A stretch of 64,000 nt of DNA from Actinomyces sp. Lineage in GTDB: Bacteria > Actinomycetota > Actinomycetes > Actinomycetales > Actinomycetaceae. A program made the translations under genes and the position numbers. Positions 18,050 through 27,101 of the stretch are shown one piece after another (within the stretch, counting starts at the first letter, position 1; each line of letters starts with the position of its first letter). The notes under the pieces were generated by a model that was given only the letters and a program-made list of their open reading frames with translations, was not told the DNA's origin and did not search any database. The DNA lies in the NCBI GenBank assembly GCA_022649165.1, contig JALCNR010000011.1, positions 37,822-101,821 on the forward strand, given 5' to 3'.

Positions 18050-18916
18050 TCACTTCGCCGCCGCGACGATCGCCGGCAGCACCTGATAGAGGTCGCCGAC
18101 GATCCCGTAGTCGGCATCCCGGAAGATCGGGGCGTTGCCGTCGGAGTTGACGGCGACGACCACCGTCGACCCGTTCATGCCCATCGTGTGCTGAACCTGG
18201 CCGGAGATCCCGACGGCGACGTACAGGTCGGGGGACACCTTCTGTCCTGAGACCCCGACGTACCGGTCGCGGGGCAGCCAGTTGACGCCCTCGGCCAGCG
18301 GACGCGAGCAGGCGAGCTCGGCTCCCAGCGCGCCGCACAGGTCGCGGGCCAGGGCGAGGTCCTCCTCGGATTTGAATCCGCGTCCCGCCGCCACGATCCG
18401 CTTGGCGGCGACGAGGTCGACCTCGCCGACGTCCTGGCGCTCCGTCGACGTCACCGTCGCGTCGTGGGCCTGCGCATCGGCCGTCTCGGCAGACGGCGCC
18501 TCTCCCCCGGCCGCGGCACCGCCGTCGACGACGGCCACCACCGGACCCGCGAACGAGACGGACTCGCGCGAGACGCCCCCGAAGACGGACACCTCCGCCG
18601 CGCCCTGTGACAGGGACACGACATCGGTGAGCACCGGAGCACCGAGTCTCGCCGCGAGGGCGCCCGCGAGGACGCGCTCCGCCGGGCGGTTCGCCGCCAG
18701 GACCACGTCGCCGGGGCCGGCCGTCACGACGGCCGCGACACCGGGCGCAGCCGCCTCCACGGGCACGCCGTCGGCGACGGGCACGTTGACGACGCGATCG
18801 ACGCCGCCGACCGTGACATCACCGACCGTCACGGCGATGACCTGGCCGCCCAGGCTCCGCGCCAGCTCCACCACAGATGCGACCCGCTTGTCGGCCGCCA
18901 CAATCCATGCAGTCAT
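18050..18916 (-). CDS. fixB: Electron transfer flavoprotein alpha subunit FixB
   Basis: A 288-residue ETF-alpha-type protein. The C-terminal FAD-binding domain is complete: AAKRIVAAGRGFKSEEDLALARDL, YVGVSGQKVSPDLYVAVGISGQVQH and VNSDGNAPIFRDADYGIVGDLY. The N-terminal half is the alpha/beta ETF domain. The start is the ATG of MTAWIV, matching family N-termini; an upstream in-frame start adds six residues with no family support. With FixA it forms the heterodimer that carries electrons to or from acyl-CoA dehydrogenase (here the CaiA homologue). Confidence 0.93.
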   Translation of the reverse strand: MTAWIVAADKRVASVVELARSLGGQVIAVTVGDVTVGGVDRVVNVPVADGVPVEAAAPGVAAVVTAGPGDVVLAANRPAERVLAGALAARLGAPVLTDVVSLSQGAAEVSVFGGVSRESVSFAGPVVAVVDGGAAAGGEAPSAETADAQAHDATVTSTERQDVGEVDLVAAKRIVAAGRGFKSEEDLALARDLCGALGAELACSRPLAEGVNWLPRDRYVGVSGQKVSPDLYVAVGISGQVQHTMGMNGSTVVVAVNSDGNAPIFRDADYGIVGDLYQVLPAIVAAAK

Positions 18917-18934
18917 TGTCGTCTTCCTCTCCAC

Positions 18935-19696
18935 TCACAGAACGCCATCGCCGCGCAGCGCCGACACCAGGTCGGCCGCAGCACTCTCACCGGAGAACAC
19001 CGTGTTCTTCCGGGCGCGGGCCGCCGGCTTGGACCGGCCCGTCACCTCGACGTCGGCCTCGGCCAGGTCGAGCGTGGAGGCGTCCACGACCTCGAACGGC
19101 TTCTTGCCGGCGGCGAGGATCTCCTTCATCGACGGGACCTTCGCCGCCACCGCGTCCGAGGACGCCGCGACGACGACCGGGCCCGCCACCTGGATCGTGC
19201 GGGTGCCCCCGGCGATCACCTGGGTGACGGCCCACCCGTCGCCCGACCGCGCGACGGAGGACACCTCCTGGAAGCACGGCCACCCGAGGAAGCCGGCGAC
19301 CAAGGCGGACATCATCCGGGCGCCCCCGTCGATCGACGAATCGCCGGTGACGACCAGGTCCGCGCCCTCCACGGACCGCACGAGGCCAGCGAGCGCGGAC
19401 GCGACCCTGGTGGAGGGCCATTCCCGCGTCGCGTCGTCGGCCACCGCGAGCCCACGGTCCAGGCCCTTCGACAACGCGGTCTTCTTCGCCATCGACGAGC
19501 CGACCTCGGCCGCGCCGACGGACGCCCCGACGAGCTCGACGCCCGCGGCGCCCGCGATCTGGCGTCCGAGTGCGATCGCGACCGAGTCGTAATCGCTCAC
19601 CGAGGACTTGGCGCGCGACCAGTCGACCGCGCCATCTGGGGCGACGGTGGCATCCTGCGGGTTCGCCGCATACTTGTACAAGACGACAACAGACAT
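18935..19696 (-). CDS. fixA: Electron transfer flavoprotein beta subunit FixA
   Basis: A 253-residue ETF-beta-type protein, starting MSVVVLYKYAANPQDA. It contains the nucleotide-binding core DLVVTGDSSIDGGARMMSALVAGFLGW and the recognition segment PSMKEILAAGKKPFEV, which contacts the partner dehydrogenase. It is first in the fixABCX operon, and the 315 bases upstream are shared with a divergent tetR gene. Whether FixAB bifurcates electrons, as in nitrogen-fixing organisms, or simply supplies CaiA, as in Escherichia coli, cannot be read here. The cai genes favour the latter. Confidence 0.93.
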   Translation of the reverse strand: MSVVVLYKYAANPQDATVAPDGAVDWSRAKSSVSDYDSVAIALGRQIAGAAGVELVGASVGAAEVGSSMAKKTALSKGLDRGLAVADDATREWPSTRVASALAGLVRSVEGADLVVTGDSSIDGGARMMSALVAGFLGWPCFQEVSSVARSGDGWAVTQVIAGGTRTIQVAGPVVVAASSDAVAAKVPSMKEILAAGKKPFEVVDASTLDLAEADVEVTGRSKPAARARKNTVFSGESAAADLVSALRGDGVL

Positions 19697-20010
19697 TGAC
19701 TGCACTCTTTCACTGAGTCGATGGGCAGGGTCTGCCCGGGGGGTGGTGGGTGAGGGACGTGCCCGCGCGCTGTTCGCGAGCGCGCTCGTCCTGCGTCTGG
19801 ACGGCAGGACCGCCGCGCCGAGGCGAAGCGTGATCTCTTGGCGCCGATCCCGCGCAAGGGGGATCGTGCGACGCCGCGGGTGTTAGCATGATGCGGAGTG
19901 AGCTTCCTGTCGGACAACGTAGTTTCGGGGGAACGGCATCTACGGGTCTCTGGCGTGGAAGCGAGCGGAGCCGATCGCCTCTCGTCGCCATCCGCAAAGG
20001 AGCCCGAAGA
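19697..20010. promoter_or_regulatory. Divergent regulatory region fixA / tetR
   Basis: About 314 bases with no gene. A short inverted repeat GGGCAG-GGT-CTGCCC (19723–19737) lies 27 bases upstream of the fixA start, and GCGCGC…GCGCGC arms occur near 19770. Either could be an operator of the adjacent TetR. I could not define a convincing promoter for either direction. Confidence 0.4.
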
Positions 20011-20658
20011 ATGCTGACAACCGTGTCCCCGATTGACAGTCCCCCGGTGGGGCGCCCGCGCAGCGAGGACGCTGATGCGAGAATCCTGCTCGCCGCCATC
20101 GAGCTGTACGGAGAAGCCGGATGGTCGGGGTACAACCTCACAAAGGTCACCCAGCTCGCCGGCGTCGGGAAGTCCTCGATGTATGCCCGCTGGAGCGACA
20201 AGAGCCAACTCCTCCAGGACGCGTTCCGCGTCCACGTGCCGGTGCCGGCACCCACCGGGACGAATGTCTGGGACATCCTCTCCGAGTGGGCGGCGGCCCG
20301 CGTCAAGATGTATCTGGGACCCCACTCGCAGGCGATCCGTCGCGTCTTCGTCGAGATGTCGACGGGCGAGCCCACGATCACCACGCTCCAGGACTACCTC
20401 TACACGATGCCGATCGCCGTGCTCCGCTCCCGGATCTGGGAGTTCAAGACGAACGGCTACCTGCCGGTGACGACCTCCGTCACCCGGCTGATCGACGGGA
20501 TCGAGGGTTCTGTGCTCATGCGCAGCTTCTCGATCCCCCCGGAGAATGTGCCATGCTTCCTCTCGGAGATCCCCGAGTACGTCGAGACGCTCGTCGCCGA
20601 TCAGCTCCGCGCACCGCTGCGAGCGAGCGAGATCCGTCTGGCCCGCATCGCCTCCTGA
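20011..20658 (+). CDS. TetR-family regulator between fix and cai operons
   Basis: A 215-residue protein whose HTH (ILLAAIELYGEAGWSGYNLT… LAGVGKSSMYARWSDKSQLL) is typical of TetR. Start ATG at 20011 is preceded by AAGGAGCCCGAAGA, a strong ribosome site that decides against upstream starts. It lies between the fixABCX operon and the cai-like operon, both transcribed away on the other strand, so control of one or both is the simplest reading. The ligand may be a CoA thioester or the free substrate; this is inference. Confidence 0.85.
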   Translation: MLTTVSPIDSPPVGRPRSEDADARILLAAIELYGEAGWSGYNLTKVTQLAGVGKSSMYARWSDKSQLLQDAFRVHVPVPAPTGTNVWDILSEWAAARVKMYLGPHSQAIRRVFVEMSTGEPTITTLQDYLYTMPIAVLRSRIWEFKTNGYLPVTTSVTRLIDGIEGSVLMRSFSIPPENVPCFLSEIPEYVETLVADQLRAPLRASEIRLARIAS

Positions 20659-20659
20659 G

Positions 20660-20686
20660 CCGGCCGTCCCGCAAGAGGACGGCCGG
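20660..20686. terminator. Bidirectional hairpin between convergent tetR and MFS genes
   Basis: 9-bp arms CCGGCCGTC / GACGGCCGG with a 9-base loop, immediately after the tetR stop and before the end of the MFS gene on the other strand. It probably terminates both. Confidence 0.55.
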
Positions 20687-20733
20687 GGGCAGGAAAGGCG
20701 TCCCGGTCGGGCGAGATCGGCTGAGGTCATCGC

Positions 20734-22056
20734 TCACCGCCCCGTGAAATCCGGACGGCCGGTCTCGGACAGCGGCAGCCCCTTGGTCTCCGGCGCCCAT
20801 GCGACCGACACGACCAGGCCGAGGGCCGAGATGGCGGCGCCGACGAGCATCGTGGAGCCGATCCCGTGGCTCGCCAGGTAGTCCGGCAGCACGTAGGTGG
20901 TGATGACCGTCCCGATGCGGGACACGGCCATCGCCAGGCCCATCGCCGTGGCGCGAACGTCGGTGGGGAACAGCTCGTTCGGGTAGAGCCACTGCAAGTT
21001 CCCCGGCCCGCCCGAGGCGAGGGCGTAGATCGCGAAGCAGGCGATGACGACCCACAGGGTGGCGTCGGGGACGACCCCCAGGACGGCCAGCGCGGCCGTC
21101 ATGATGACGAACGTCCAGATCACCAGCGGGCGCCGGCCCCACGACTCGGCGAGGAACATAGCGGGGATCGTGCCGAGCATGAAGAACGTTCCGATGACGA
21201 GTTCGCCGATCAGCGCCGCCTTGCCCTCGCCCAGACCGAAGGCGCCGATGATCCGCGGGCCGTAGGTGTAGATCGCGAACATCGGGATCGCCTGGCAGAG
21301 CCAGATGACGCCCACGAAAAGGATCCGGCGGAAGTACACCCACTGGAAGATCTTGGCGATCTTCGTCTTCTCGACCGTCTCATCGTCGAGGACCACGTCG
21401 GCGCCGTAGACGTGGCGAACGATCCGGTTGGCCTCCTCCGTGCGCCCCTTGGAGTACAGCCAGCGTGGGGACTCGGGAATCGACATCCGTCCGAGGAGGA
21501 TGATCACGCAGGGGACGACGGAGCTCGCGAGCATCCACCGCCAGCCGTTCGGCGCGTCGAGCAGGAAGTACCCCACCAGATAGGCGACGTTGGCGCCGAC
21601 GTACCAGACGGCGGCGATGAAGCCCATCGAGATCGCGCGGTACCGGCGCGGCGTGAACTCCGCGATCATCGAGGTCGCGATCGGATAGTCGGCGCCGATC
21701 GTCGCCCCGATGATAAGTCGGAGGACGAACAGCTGCCAGGGCTCCTGGACGATCGAGCAGGCGATCGACAAGACGATGATCGTGATGAGATCGAGCACGA
21801 ACATCTTCCGCCGCCCGATGTGGTCCGTGAGGAGACCGCCGAACGAGGCCCCGACGAACAGCCCGATGATCGACGCCACGCCGATGAGGCCGGTCCAGTG
21901 CTCGTCGATGCCGAGTTCCGGGGTCATCTTGACCAGCGCGACGCCGATGATGCCCAGCACGTACCCCTCGAGGAATGGGCCTCCCGAGGAAAAGATCGTG
22001 ATTCTCCTGAGGAACGGCGACATCCTGACGTCGTCGAGTCTGACAGGTCCGCTCAT
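20734..22056 (-). CDS. MFS transporter (sugar-porter/aromatic-acid type), last gene of cai-like operon
   Basis: A 440-residue 12-segment carrier. It shows the MFS motif GGLLTDHIGRRKMF between segments 2 and 3 and PESPRWLYSKGR after segment 6, the hallmark of the sugar-porter and related acid-symporter families. The ATG of MSGPVRL has GGAAGGAGGG upstream. In enterobacteria the carnitine exchanger CaiT is a BCCT-family protein; this operon has MFS proteins at both ends instead. It would import the substrate acid or exchange it for the product. Substrate unknown. Confidence 0.85.
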   Translation of the reverse strand: MSGPVRLDDVRMSPFLRRITIFSSGGPFLEGYVLGIIGVALVKMTPELGIDEHWTGLIGVASIIGLFVGASFGGLLTDHIGRRKMFVLDLITIIVLSIACSIVQEPWQLFVLRLIIGATIGADYPIATSMIAEFTPRRYRAISMGFIAAVWYVGANVAYLVGYFLLDAPNGWRWMLASSVVPCVIILLGRMSIPESPRWLYSKGRTEEANRIVRHVYGADVVLDDETVEKTKIAKIFQWVYFRRILFVGVIWLCQAIPMFAIYTYGPRIIGAFGLGEGKAALIGELVIGTFFMLGTIPAMFLAESWGRRPLVIWTFVIMTAALAVLGVVPDATLWVVIACFAIYALASGGPGNLQWLYPNELFPTDVRATAMGLAMAVSRIGTVITTYVLPDYLASHGIGSTMLVGAAISALGLVVSVAWAPETKGLPLSETGRPDFTGR

Positions 22057-22186
22057 GGCGGCCCTCCTTCCGTTGCAAGCGCGCGGAGTGCGCATCCCCG
22101 CCTCCGGACGACCGGGGGTGGGGTCGGCGCCGCCGGGATGGGGCGCCGACCGGTCCGGCCGTCGGCGGTTGAGACCTCCTGCGGGA

Positions 22187-23062
22187 TCACCGGTACTCGA
22201 TGACGCCCCAGTTGAGGTGCGGCTTGGCGCCGGTCTCCTCGTAGTCCCCGTCGACGAGACGGAAGCGGAGCTCGCCCTCGTCGACCTTCCACATCTGGGT
22301 CTTCAACGTCTCTCCGGGATGGACCGGCGAGGTGATCCTCGTCTTGAACCGCGTGATCCGCTCCGGCTCGCCGGGAACGTATTGGCTGATCGCGTGGCGC
22401 ATCACCATGCCGGCGTAGGAGATCGCGTGGAGGATCGGGCGCGGTTCGCCGTTCTGAGCGGCGTACTCCCAGTCGATGTGCTGCGGATGGAAGTCCCCGG
22501 ACAGCCGGTAGATGAGCGCCTGGTTCTCCGGGATGCGCTCGATCACCTCGGCGTCGGGAACGCGGTCGGGCATGTCGACGATGTCCTTCGGGGGCTTCGG
22601 ACCGCCCCAGCCGCCGTCGTAGATCAGGCAGTCCCACGACTCGTTGGTGAACAGCAGATTGCCGTCGGAGTCGAAGGTGTCGCCGATGTGCTGGGCGAGC
22701 AGGCCCTTGCCCTCGCCGCGGTCGTAGAGGCCCTCCAGCTTCACCTTCGTCTCGAGGTGGTCCGCCATCTTCGTGATCGGCTGGTGGAACCGGATGTCGA
22801 AGCCCCAGTGCAGAGAGCCGGCGTAGTTGTAGCCGTAGTCGATGGTCCGGGTCACCTCGGAGTCGACGATGAGCATCGCGCCGAACATCGGCAGCACCTT
22901 GAGCCGGGGATCGCGCTCGTCATGCTCGTTGAGGTACTCCAGTCCTTCCCTGCCGTCGATGCCCGCGCCGCAGCCCAGAGCGAAGAGCTCGAGGTCGCGG
23001 AACGTGTAGTCGCGGGTGAACGGCCCGAAGGTCTGTCCCACCATCTCGGTCTTGATCGTCAT
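22187..23062 (-). CDS. MaoC-fold enoyl-CoA hydratase/dehydratase (double hotdog)
   Basis: A 291-residue double-hotdog protein. The C-terminal half carries the hydratase-2 motif YRLSGDFHPQHIDWEYAA with the catalytic Asp/His pair, followed by PILHAISYAG. The N-terminal half (residues 1–130) is the non-catalytic hotdog, with YNYAGSLHWGFDIRFHQPI. It would add or remove water across the 2,3-bond of an acyl-CoA. Its position after caiC suggests that it does the job that CaiD, a crotonase-fold enzyme, does in enterobacterial carnitine metabolism. The 22-base gap to caiC indicates cotranscription. Confidence 0.85.
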   Translation of the reverse strand: MTIKTEMVGQTFGPFTRDYTFRDLELFALGCGAGIDGREGLEYLNEHDERDPRLKVLPMFGAMLIVDSEVTRTIDYGYNYAGSLHWGFDIRFHQPITKMADHLETKVKLEGLYDRGEGKGLLAQHIGDTFDSDGNLLFTNESWDCLIYDGGWGGPKPPKDIVDMPDRVPDAEVIERIPENQALIYRLSGDFHPQHIDWEYAAQNGEPRPILHAISYAGMVMRHAISQYVPGEPERITRFKTRITSPVHPGETLKTQMWKVDEGELRFRLVDGDYEETGAKPHLNWGVIEYR

Positions 23063-23084
23063 GATCGTTCCTTTCAGATCTCCG

Positions 23085-24647
23085 TCAATCCTTCAAGAGG
23101 TTCTTGATTACTTTTCCGTAGGTTCCCCGGGGCAAGTCGTCCCGCACCTCGATGACACTGGGCACCTTGAAGTAGGCGAGGCGGGCCGCCGCGAACGCCC
23201 GCACCTGCGCCTGCGTCACCGGCGCATCCCGGTCGAGGACCACGACGGCTTTGACCGCCTGGTCCCGGACGGGATCCGGGATGCCGACGACAGCCGCCTC
23301 GGCGACGCCGGGACACTCCATGAGGACGTTCTCCACCTGTGTGGCGGAGACGTTCTCGCCGGCGCGCTTGATGAGGTCCTGGTGTCGGTCGACGAAGTGG
23401 ATCCAGCCCTCCGCGTCGGCGTATCCCAGGTCCCCGCTGTGGTACCAGCCGTCGGGGTCCACAGCGGCGGCCGTCGCCTCGGGGTCCTTCCAGTAGCCGA
23501 GCATGAGCGACCGGCCCGGGACGCCGTGGATGAGGATCTCACCGCATCCTCCGACCGGGGCGTCCCCCGACTCGTCGACGATCCGGACCTCGTAGCCGAG
23601 ACCAGCCTTGCCGACCGACGGCCAGTGCCGTGGCTGCAGCGGGAGGTCCGTCAGGCACCCCACCAGGGTCTCCGTCGCCCCGTAGTTGTTAAGAAGAGTA
23701 ACGGAGAATCGCTCCTCGAATGCTTCCTTCTCCCCGTCCGAGAGCGGCAAGAAGTAGTGGAGGTCGCGGACGCGGTGCCGACGCTCGTCCGGATCGACCG
23801 GCTGGCTCATCATCGTCCGCACCATCATCGCCATCGACTGGACGAGGGTGGCGCCGTGGGCGCGGATCTCGCGCCAGAACCGCGTGGCGGAGTACCGCCC
23901 CAGCATGACCAGCGTGGCCCCGGCCGTGAGGACCGGCATGAGGGCCGAGAGCTGGAAGTTCACGTGGGAGGTCACCATCGCCGTGGCCAGGCGGTCCTCT
24001 GGCGTCATCCCCATCTCCCAGTTGCAGTAGAGCCCGGAGAACACGAAGTTCGCGTGGGTGAGCATGACGCCCTTCGGGCGCGACTCCGTCCCCGAGGTGA
24101 ACATGATCTCCACCAGGTCGTCCTCGTAGACGGGGTCGCACGGTCCGAGCACGGGGGACGCCACTGCCACCAACGAGGCCCAGTCGTCGCGCCAGCAGTC
24201 GCCGGCCGACCGGACCGGCCGCCCGCCCCCGTCCGCGACGACGATGACGTCGCAACTGATGGCCTCCATCCCCTCCTGAGCGAACAGCTCACTGTCGGAC
24301 ACGAGCAGGCGGACCCCGCATTGCTCCGTCATCTCCAGGCACTCACGGGCCGTGTACGAGGAGTTCAGCGGGACCGTGACCGCGCCGATCTTCGCCAGGG
24401 CGAAGAGGCACTGGACGAACTCGCAGGAGGAATGCGTCTGGACGGCCACACGGTCGCCGTGGCCGATCCCGCGGGCGAGGAACACGTTCGCCGCCCGATT
24501 GATCGACTCGTCGAACTCACGGTAGGTGAAGCGCCGGACCGGCCCTTGGTCGGGGTCCTCGAAGACGAGGAACTCAGCGTCCGACCACTCGCGCGCCTGC
24601 TGATCCCACAGGCTGCGCAGGGTGACTCCACTCGCGATGTCCATCAT
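23085..24647 (-). CDS. caiC: CaiC-like acyl-CoA ligase (crotonobetaine/carnitine--CoA ligase family)
   Basis: A 520-residue ANL-superfamily ligase, about the length of enterobacterial CaiC. Visible are the phosphate loop MFTSGTESRPKGVMLTHANF, the segment LLNNYGATETLVG, the ATP-binding GWYHSGDLGYADAEGWIHF, and the hinge DRHQDLIKRAGENVSATQVE. The catalytic Lys is in GTYGKVIKNLL near the end. The short phosphate loop variant (TSGTES rather than TSGTTG) is the one seen in CaiC. It would activate the substrate acid with ATP and CoA to prime the CaiB cycle. Two adjacent ATGs are possible starts. Confidence 0.85.
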   Translation of the reverse strand: MMDIASGVTLRSLWDQQAREWSDAEFLVFEDPDQGPVRRFTYREFDESINRAANVFLARGIGHGDRVAVQTHSSCEFVQCLFALAKIGAVTVPLNSSYTARECLEMTEQCGVRLLVSDSELFAQEGMEAISCDVIVVADGGGRPVRSAGDCWRDDWASLVAVASPVLGPCDPVYEDDLVEIMFTSGTESRPKGVMLTHANFVFSGLYCNWEMGMTPEDRLATAMVTSHVNFQLSALMPVLTAGATLVMLGRYSATRFWREIRAHGATLVQSMAMMVRTMMSQPVDPDERRHRVRDLHYFLPLSDGEKEAFEERFSVTLLNNYGATETLVGCLTDLPLQPRHWPSVGKAGLGYEVRIVDESGDAPVGGCGEILIHGVPGRSLMLGYWKDPEATAAAVDPDGWYHSGDLGYADAEGWIHFVDRHQDLIKRAGENVSATQVENVLMECPGVAEAAVVGIPDPVRDQAVKAVVVLDRDAPVTQAQVRAFAAARLAYFKVPSVIEVRDDLPRGTYGKVIKNLLKD

Positions 24648-24695
24648 GCCGGCCCCGATCCCGGCGGCCTGGCCGCCTGAGTCGATGAGTCCGTC

Positions 24696-25916
24696 TCACT
24701 CCTCTCCAGCGAACTTCACGGACCCGGACGCGCGGAACCGGGCGATGTCCTCGGATGTGAACCCGACGCGCTCGAGGACGTCCTCGGAGTCCTCGCCGAG
24801 CGCGGGCATCGGACGCCAGAAGCCACCGGGGTTGTGGGCGAACTTCGGGAAGGAGTTGAGCCCCCTGATGGTCTTGCCCTCGGCGTTCTCCCACTCGATG
24901 TAGGTCTCGCGCTGTTTGAGGTGGTCCTCCTTGGGGAGATCCGACAGCTCGTTGACCACCTGAGCGGCGATCCGATGGGCGACGAAGTCCGCCTCGACGT
25001 CTCTCTTGTTGCGCGTGGAGAGATACTCGACGAGCTTCTCCTCGATCAGGTCGGCCTTCGGGCCGTCCATCCACAGGGCGGACGTCCCCTCCGGGTAGTC
25101 CTCGGTGCCCCAGAGGTCGCCGAGGCCGATGACGTCGAGCAGGTAGTGGTTCTGGTTGACGCCGTAGACGCACAGCCCGAGGAACCCGTCCCGGCACTTG
25201 TACTCGCCGATCGCGCACAGGTTCATCGCGCGGGCGCCGGGCCTCGGGTAGAGGATCCCCGCGTTGAGATAGTCCATCATGTAGTAGGTCCCCACCCTCA
25301 AGAGGGTCTCGTGCATCGCGAGGTCGATGCTCTCCCCTTGGCCCGTGAGCTGCACCCGGTGGAGCGCTGCGAGCGAGGCGGAGATGATCATCATCGAGTT
25401 GAGGTAGTCGCCCAGGTAAGGGTTGATGTTCATCGGCTGGTCGGGGGTGCCGTTCTGCGCGATGATGCCGGCGTAGGCCGCCACGCTGAGGTCGTAGGCC
25501 GCGGCGTTGACCATCTTCGGGTCGCCCCACTGGCCGAACCCGGAGACGTGGACGATGACGAGTCCCGGGTTGTGCTTCCACAGTTCCTCGTCGGTGACGC
25601 CCTTGCGGGCGAACGTGCCGCCCTTGGAGGCCTCGATGAAGATGTCCGCGCTCTCGACGAGGCGGTAGAGGATCTCCTTGCCCTCGTCGGAGAACGTCGC
25701 CATGGACAGGGAGCGCATGTTGCGGCGCTCCATCTCCTTCGTCCACGCGGTGTCGCGCATCGAGTCGCCAGTGCCGTTGTTCTCCAGCCAGGTGACGTCG
25801 GCGCCCCACTCGGCCATGATCGCGCAGGCCGAGGGCGCGGCGATCTCGACGGCCGAGTAGACGATGCGCACGTCATCCAGCACCCCGAAGTGGGGCTTGT
25901 TCTTCTCGATCGACAT
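24696..25916 (-). CDS. caiB: CaiB-like CoA-transferase (family III)
   Basis: A 406-residue family III CoA-transferase that would swap CoA between the product thioester and the incoming substrate. The catalytic Asp is at about residue 170 in NPYLGDYLNS, matching Asp169 of Escherichia coli CaiB. The order of conserved segments follows CaiB closely: FGVLDDVRIVYSAVEIAAP, MAEWGADVTWLEN, TDIFIEASKG-like DIFIEASKGGTFARKG, LVIVHVSGFGQWG, GQGESIDLAMHE. The C-terminus ends KGLNSFPKFAHNPGG-like and VGFTSEDI. Recognition against CaiB is from memory of that sequence. The gap to caiA is 18 bases. Confidence 0.88.
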   Translation of the reverse strand: MSIEKNKPHFGVLDDVRIVYSAVEIAAPSACAIMAEWGADVTWLENNGTGDSMRDTAWTKEMERRNMRSLSMATFSDEGKEILYRLVESADIFIEASKGGTFARKGVTDEELWKHNPGLVIVHVSGFGQWGDPKMVNAAAYDLSVAAYAGIIAQNGTPDQPMNINPYLGDYLNSMMIISASLAALHRVQLTGQGESIDLAMHETLLRVGTYYMMDYLNAGILYPRPGARAMNLCAIGEYKCRDGFLGLCVYGVNQNHYLLDVIGLGDLWGTEDYPEGTSALWMDGPKADLIEEKLVEYLSTRNKRDVEADFVAHRIAAQVVNELSDLPKEDHLKQRETYIEWENAEGKTIRGLNSFPKFAHNPGGFWRPMPALGEDSEDVLERVGFTSEDIARFRASGSVKFAGEE

Positions 25917-25934
25917 CGATCTTCCTTCTTCCTC

Positions 25935-27068
25935 TCAGCGGTAGTCCCGCAGCGCGCCGCGACCGGCCGCCAGGATCATCATTTCGTCGGTCCCCCCGGA
26001 CACGCGGTCCACTCGCAGGTCGCGATAGAAGCGCTGGACACGGTGCTCGCCGGCGATTCCCACCCCGGCGAGGACCTGGAGGGCGTTGTCGACGACCAGG
26101 TGCGCGGCGTGCGAGCAGTAGTACTTCGCCATCGAGCAGTCTCCGCGGCCGGTCGTGCCGTGGTCCATCTTCCAGGCGATCTCGTAGAGCATGTTGCGCA
26201 TGTTGGTGAGCGCCACCTTCATGTCGGCGAACTTCAGCTGGATCAGCTGGTGACGTGCGATCGCCTGACCGCCCTGGACGCGTTGGTTCGCGTACCTGGC
26301 GGCGTCCTCGAAGGCGCAGTAGGCCGTGCCGTAGTTCGTGAGCGCGACGAGGAACCGCTCGTCGTCGAAGTCCTTGACCCCGCGCTTGAAGGCGTTGCCC
26401 TCGGTGCCCCAGAGGTCCTTCTCCTGCAGCTCGACGTCGTCGAAGTAGACCTCCGCGCAGGAGTCCATGCGCAGGCCCAGTTTGTGGAGGGGCTCCTTGG
26501 CGATGCCCGGAAGACTAGTGTCTACAAACCATTCGGAGTAGACGCTCATGTCATCCGCGTTCCGGGCCATGACCACCAGGTAGGGGACCTTCATGGCGGA
26601 TGTCTGGAACGTCTTGTGCCCATTGAGGTAGACCTTGCCGTCCCGGCGGGTGTACGTCGTGCGCATGTCGTCCCATGAAGATCCGGCCGAGGGCTCGGTC
26701 ATCGAGTAGTTGAGGATCTGGTCGCCGGTGCCGACGTGGGCCAGGATCTTGTCTCGCTGCTCGTCCGTTCCCTCGCGGATGACGCTGTTGTACCCGGGCA
26801 GCTGGTAGAGGACGTACGTCGGGCCGCCGGCCCGTCCGAGCGCCTCGTAGGCGGCGGTCAGCGTGACCCAGTCGAGCCCGAGCCCGTCGTACTCCTCCGG
26901 CAGGAGGATCCGGTCGAATCCGAGTTCGCAGATCGCAGCCACCCACTCCTGCGGGTACTCCGACTTCTCATCGCACTCGTGGAAGTACGACTCCCAGTCG
27001 CGCGACTCCATGAGCTCGGTGAATCCGTTGGCGATCAGCTGCTGATCCTCGGAAAGCGAGAAATCCAT
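25935..27068 (-). CDS. caiA: CaiA-like acyl-CoA dehydrogenase (crotonobetainyl-CoA reductase family)
   Basis: A 377-residue flavin-dependent acyl-CoA dehydrogenase, nearly the length of enterobacterial CaiA (about 380). It shares unusually long stretches with that enzyme: [64 protein letters not shown] and [15 protein letters not shown]. Acyl-CoA dehydrogenases of this type run as reductases when coupled to FixAB. It would reduce the enoyl-CoA made by the hydratase. It is preceded by the esterase gene after a 33-base gap. The flavin-contacting segment [13 protein letters not shown] is intact. Confidence 0.9.
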   Translation of the reverse strand: MDFSLSEDQQLIANGFTELMESRDWESYFHECDEKSEYPQEWVAAICELGFDRILLPEEYDGLGLDWVTLTAAYEALGRAGGPTYVLYQLPGYNSVIREGTDEQRDKILAHVGTGDQILNYSMTEPSAGSSWDDMRTTYTRRDGKVYLNGHKTFQTSAMKVPYLVVMARNADDMSVYSEWFVDTSLPGIAKEPLHKLGLRMDSCAEVYFDDVELQEKDLWGTEGNAFKRGVKDFDDERFLVALTNYGTAYCAFEDAARYANQRVQGGQAIARHQLIQLKFADMKVALTNMRNMLYEIAWKMDHGTTGRGDCSMAKYYCSHAAHLVVDNALQVLAGVGIAGEHRVQRFYRDLRVDRVSGGTDEMMILAAGRGALRDYR

Positions 27069-27101
27069 GTGTACTCCTTCAGGTCAGTGATGAGAGGTGT
27101 G

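Noticed and set aside
19770..19830. GC-rich arms and a TGGACGG half-site as a match to the 29669 palindrome
   Set aside because: Only one arm agrees, and such GC-rich words are common in this DNA.
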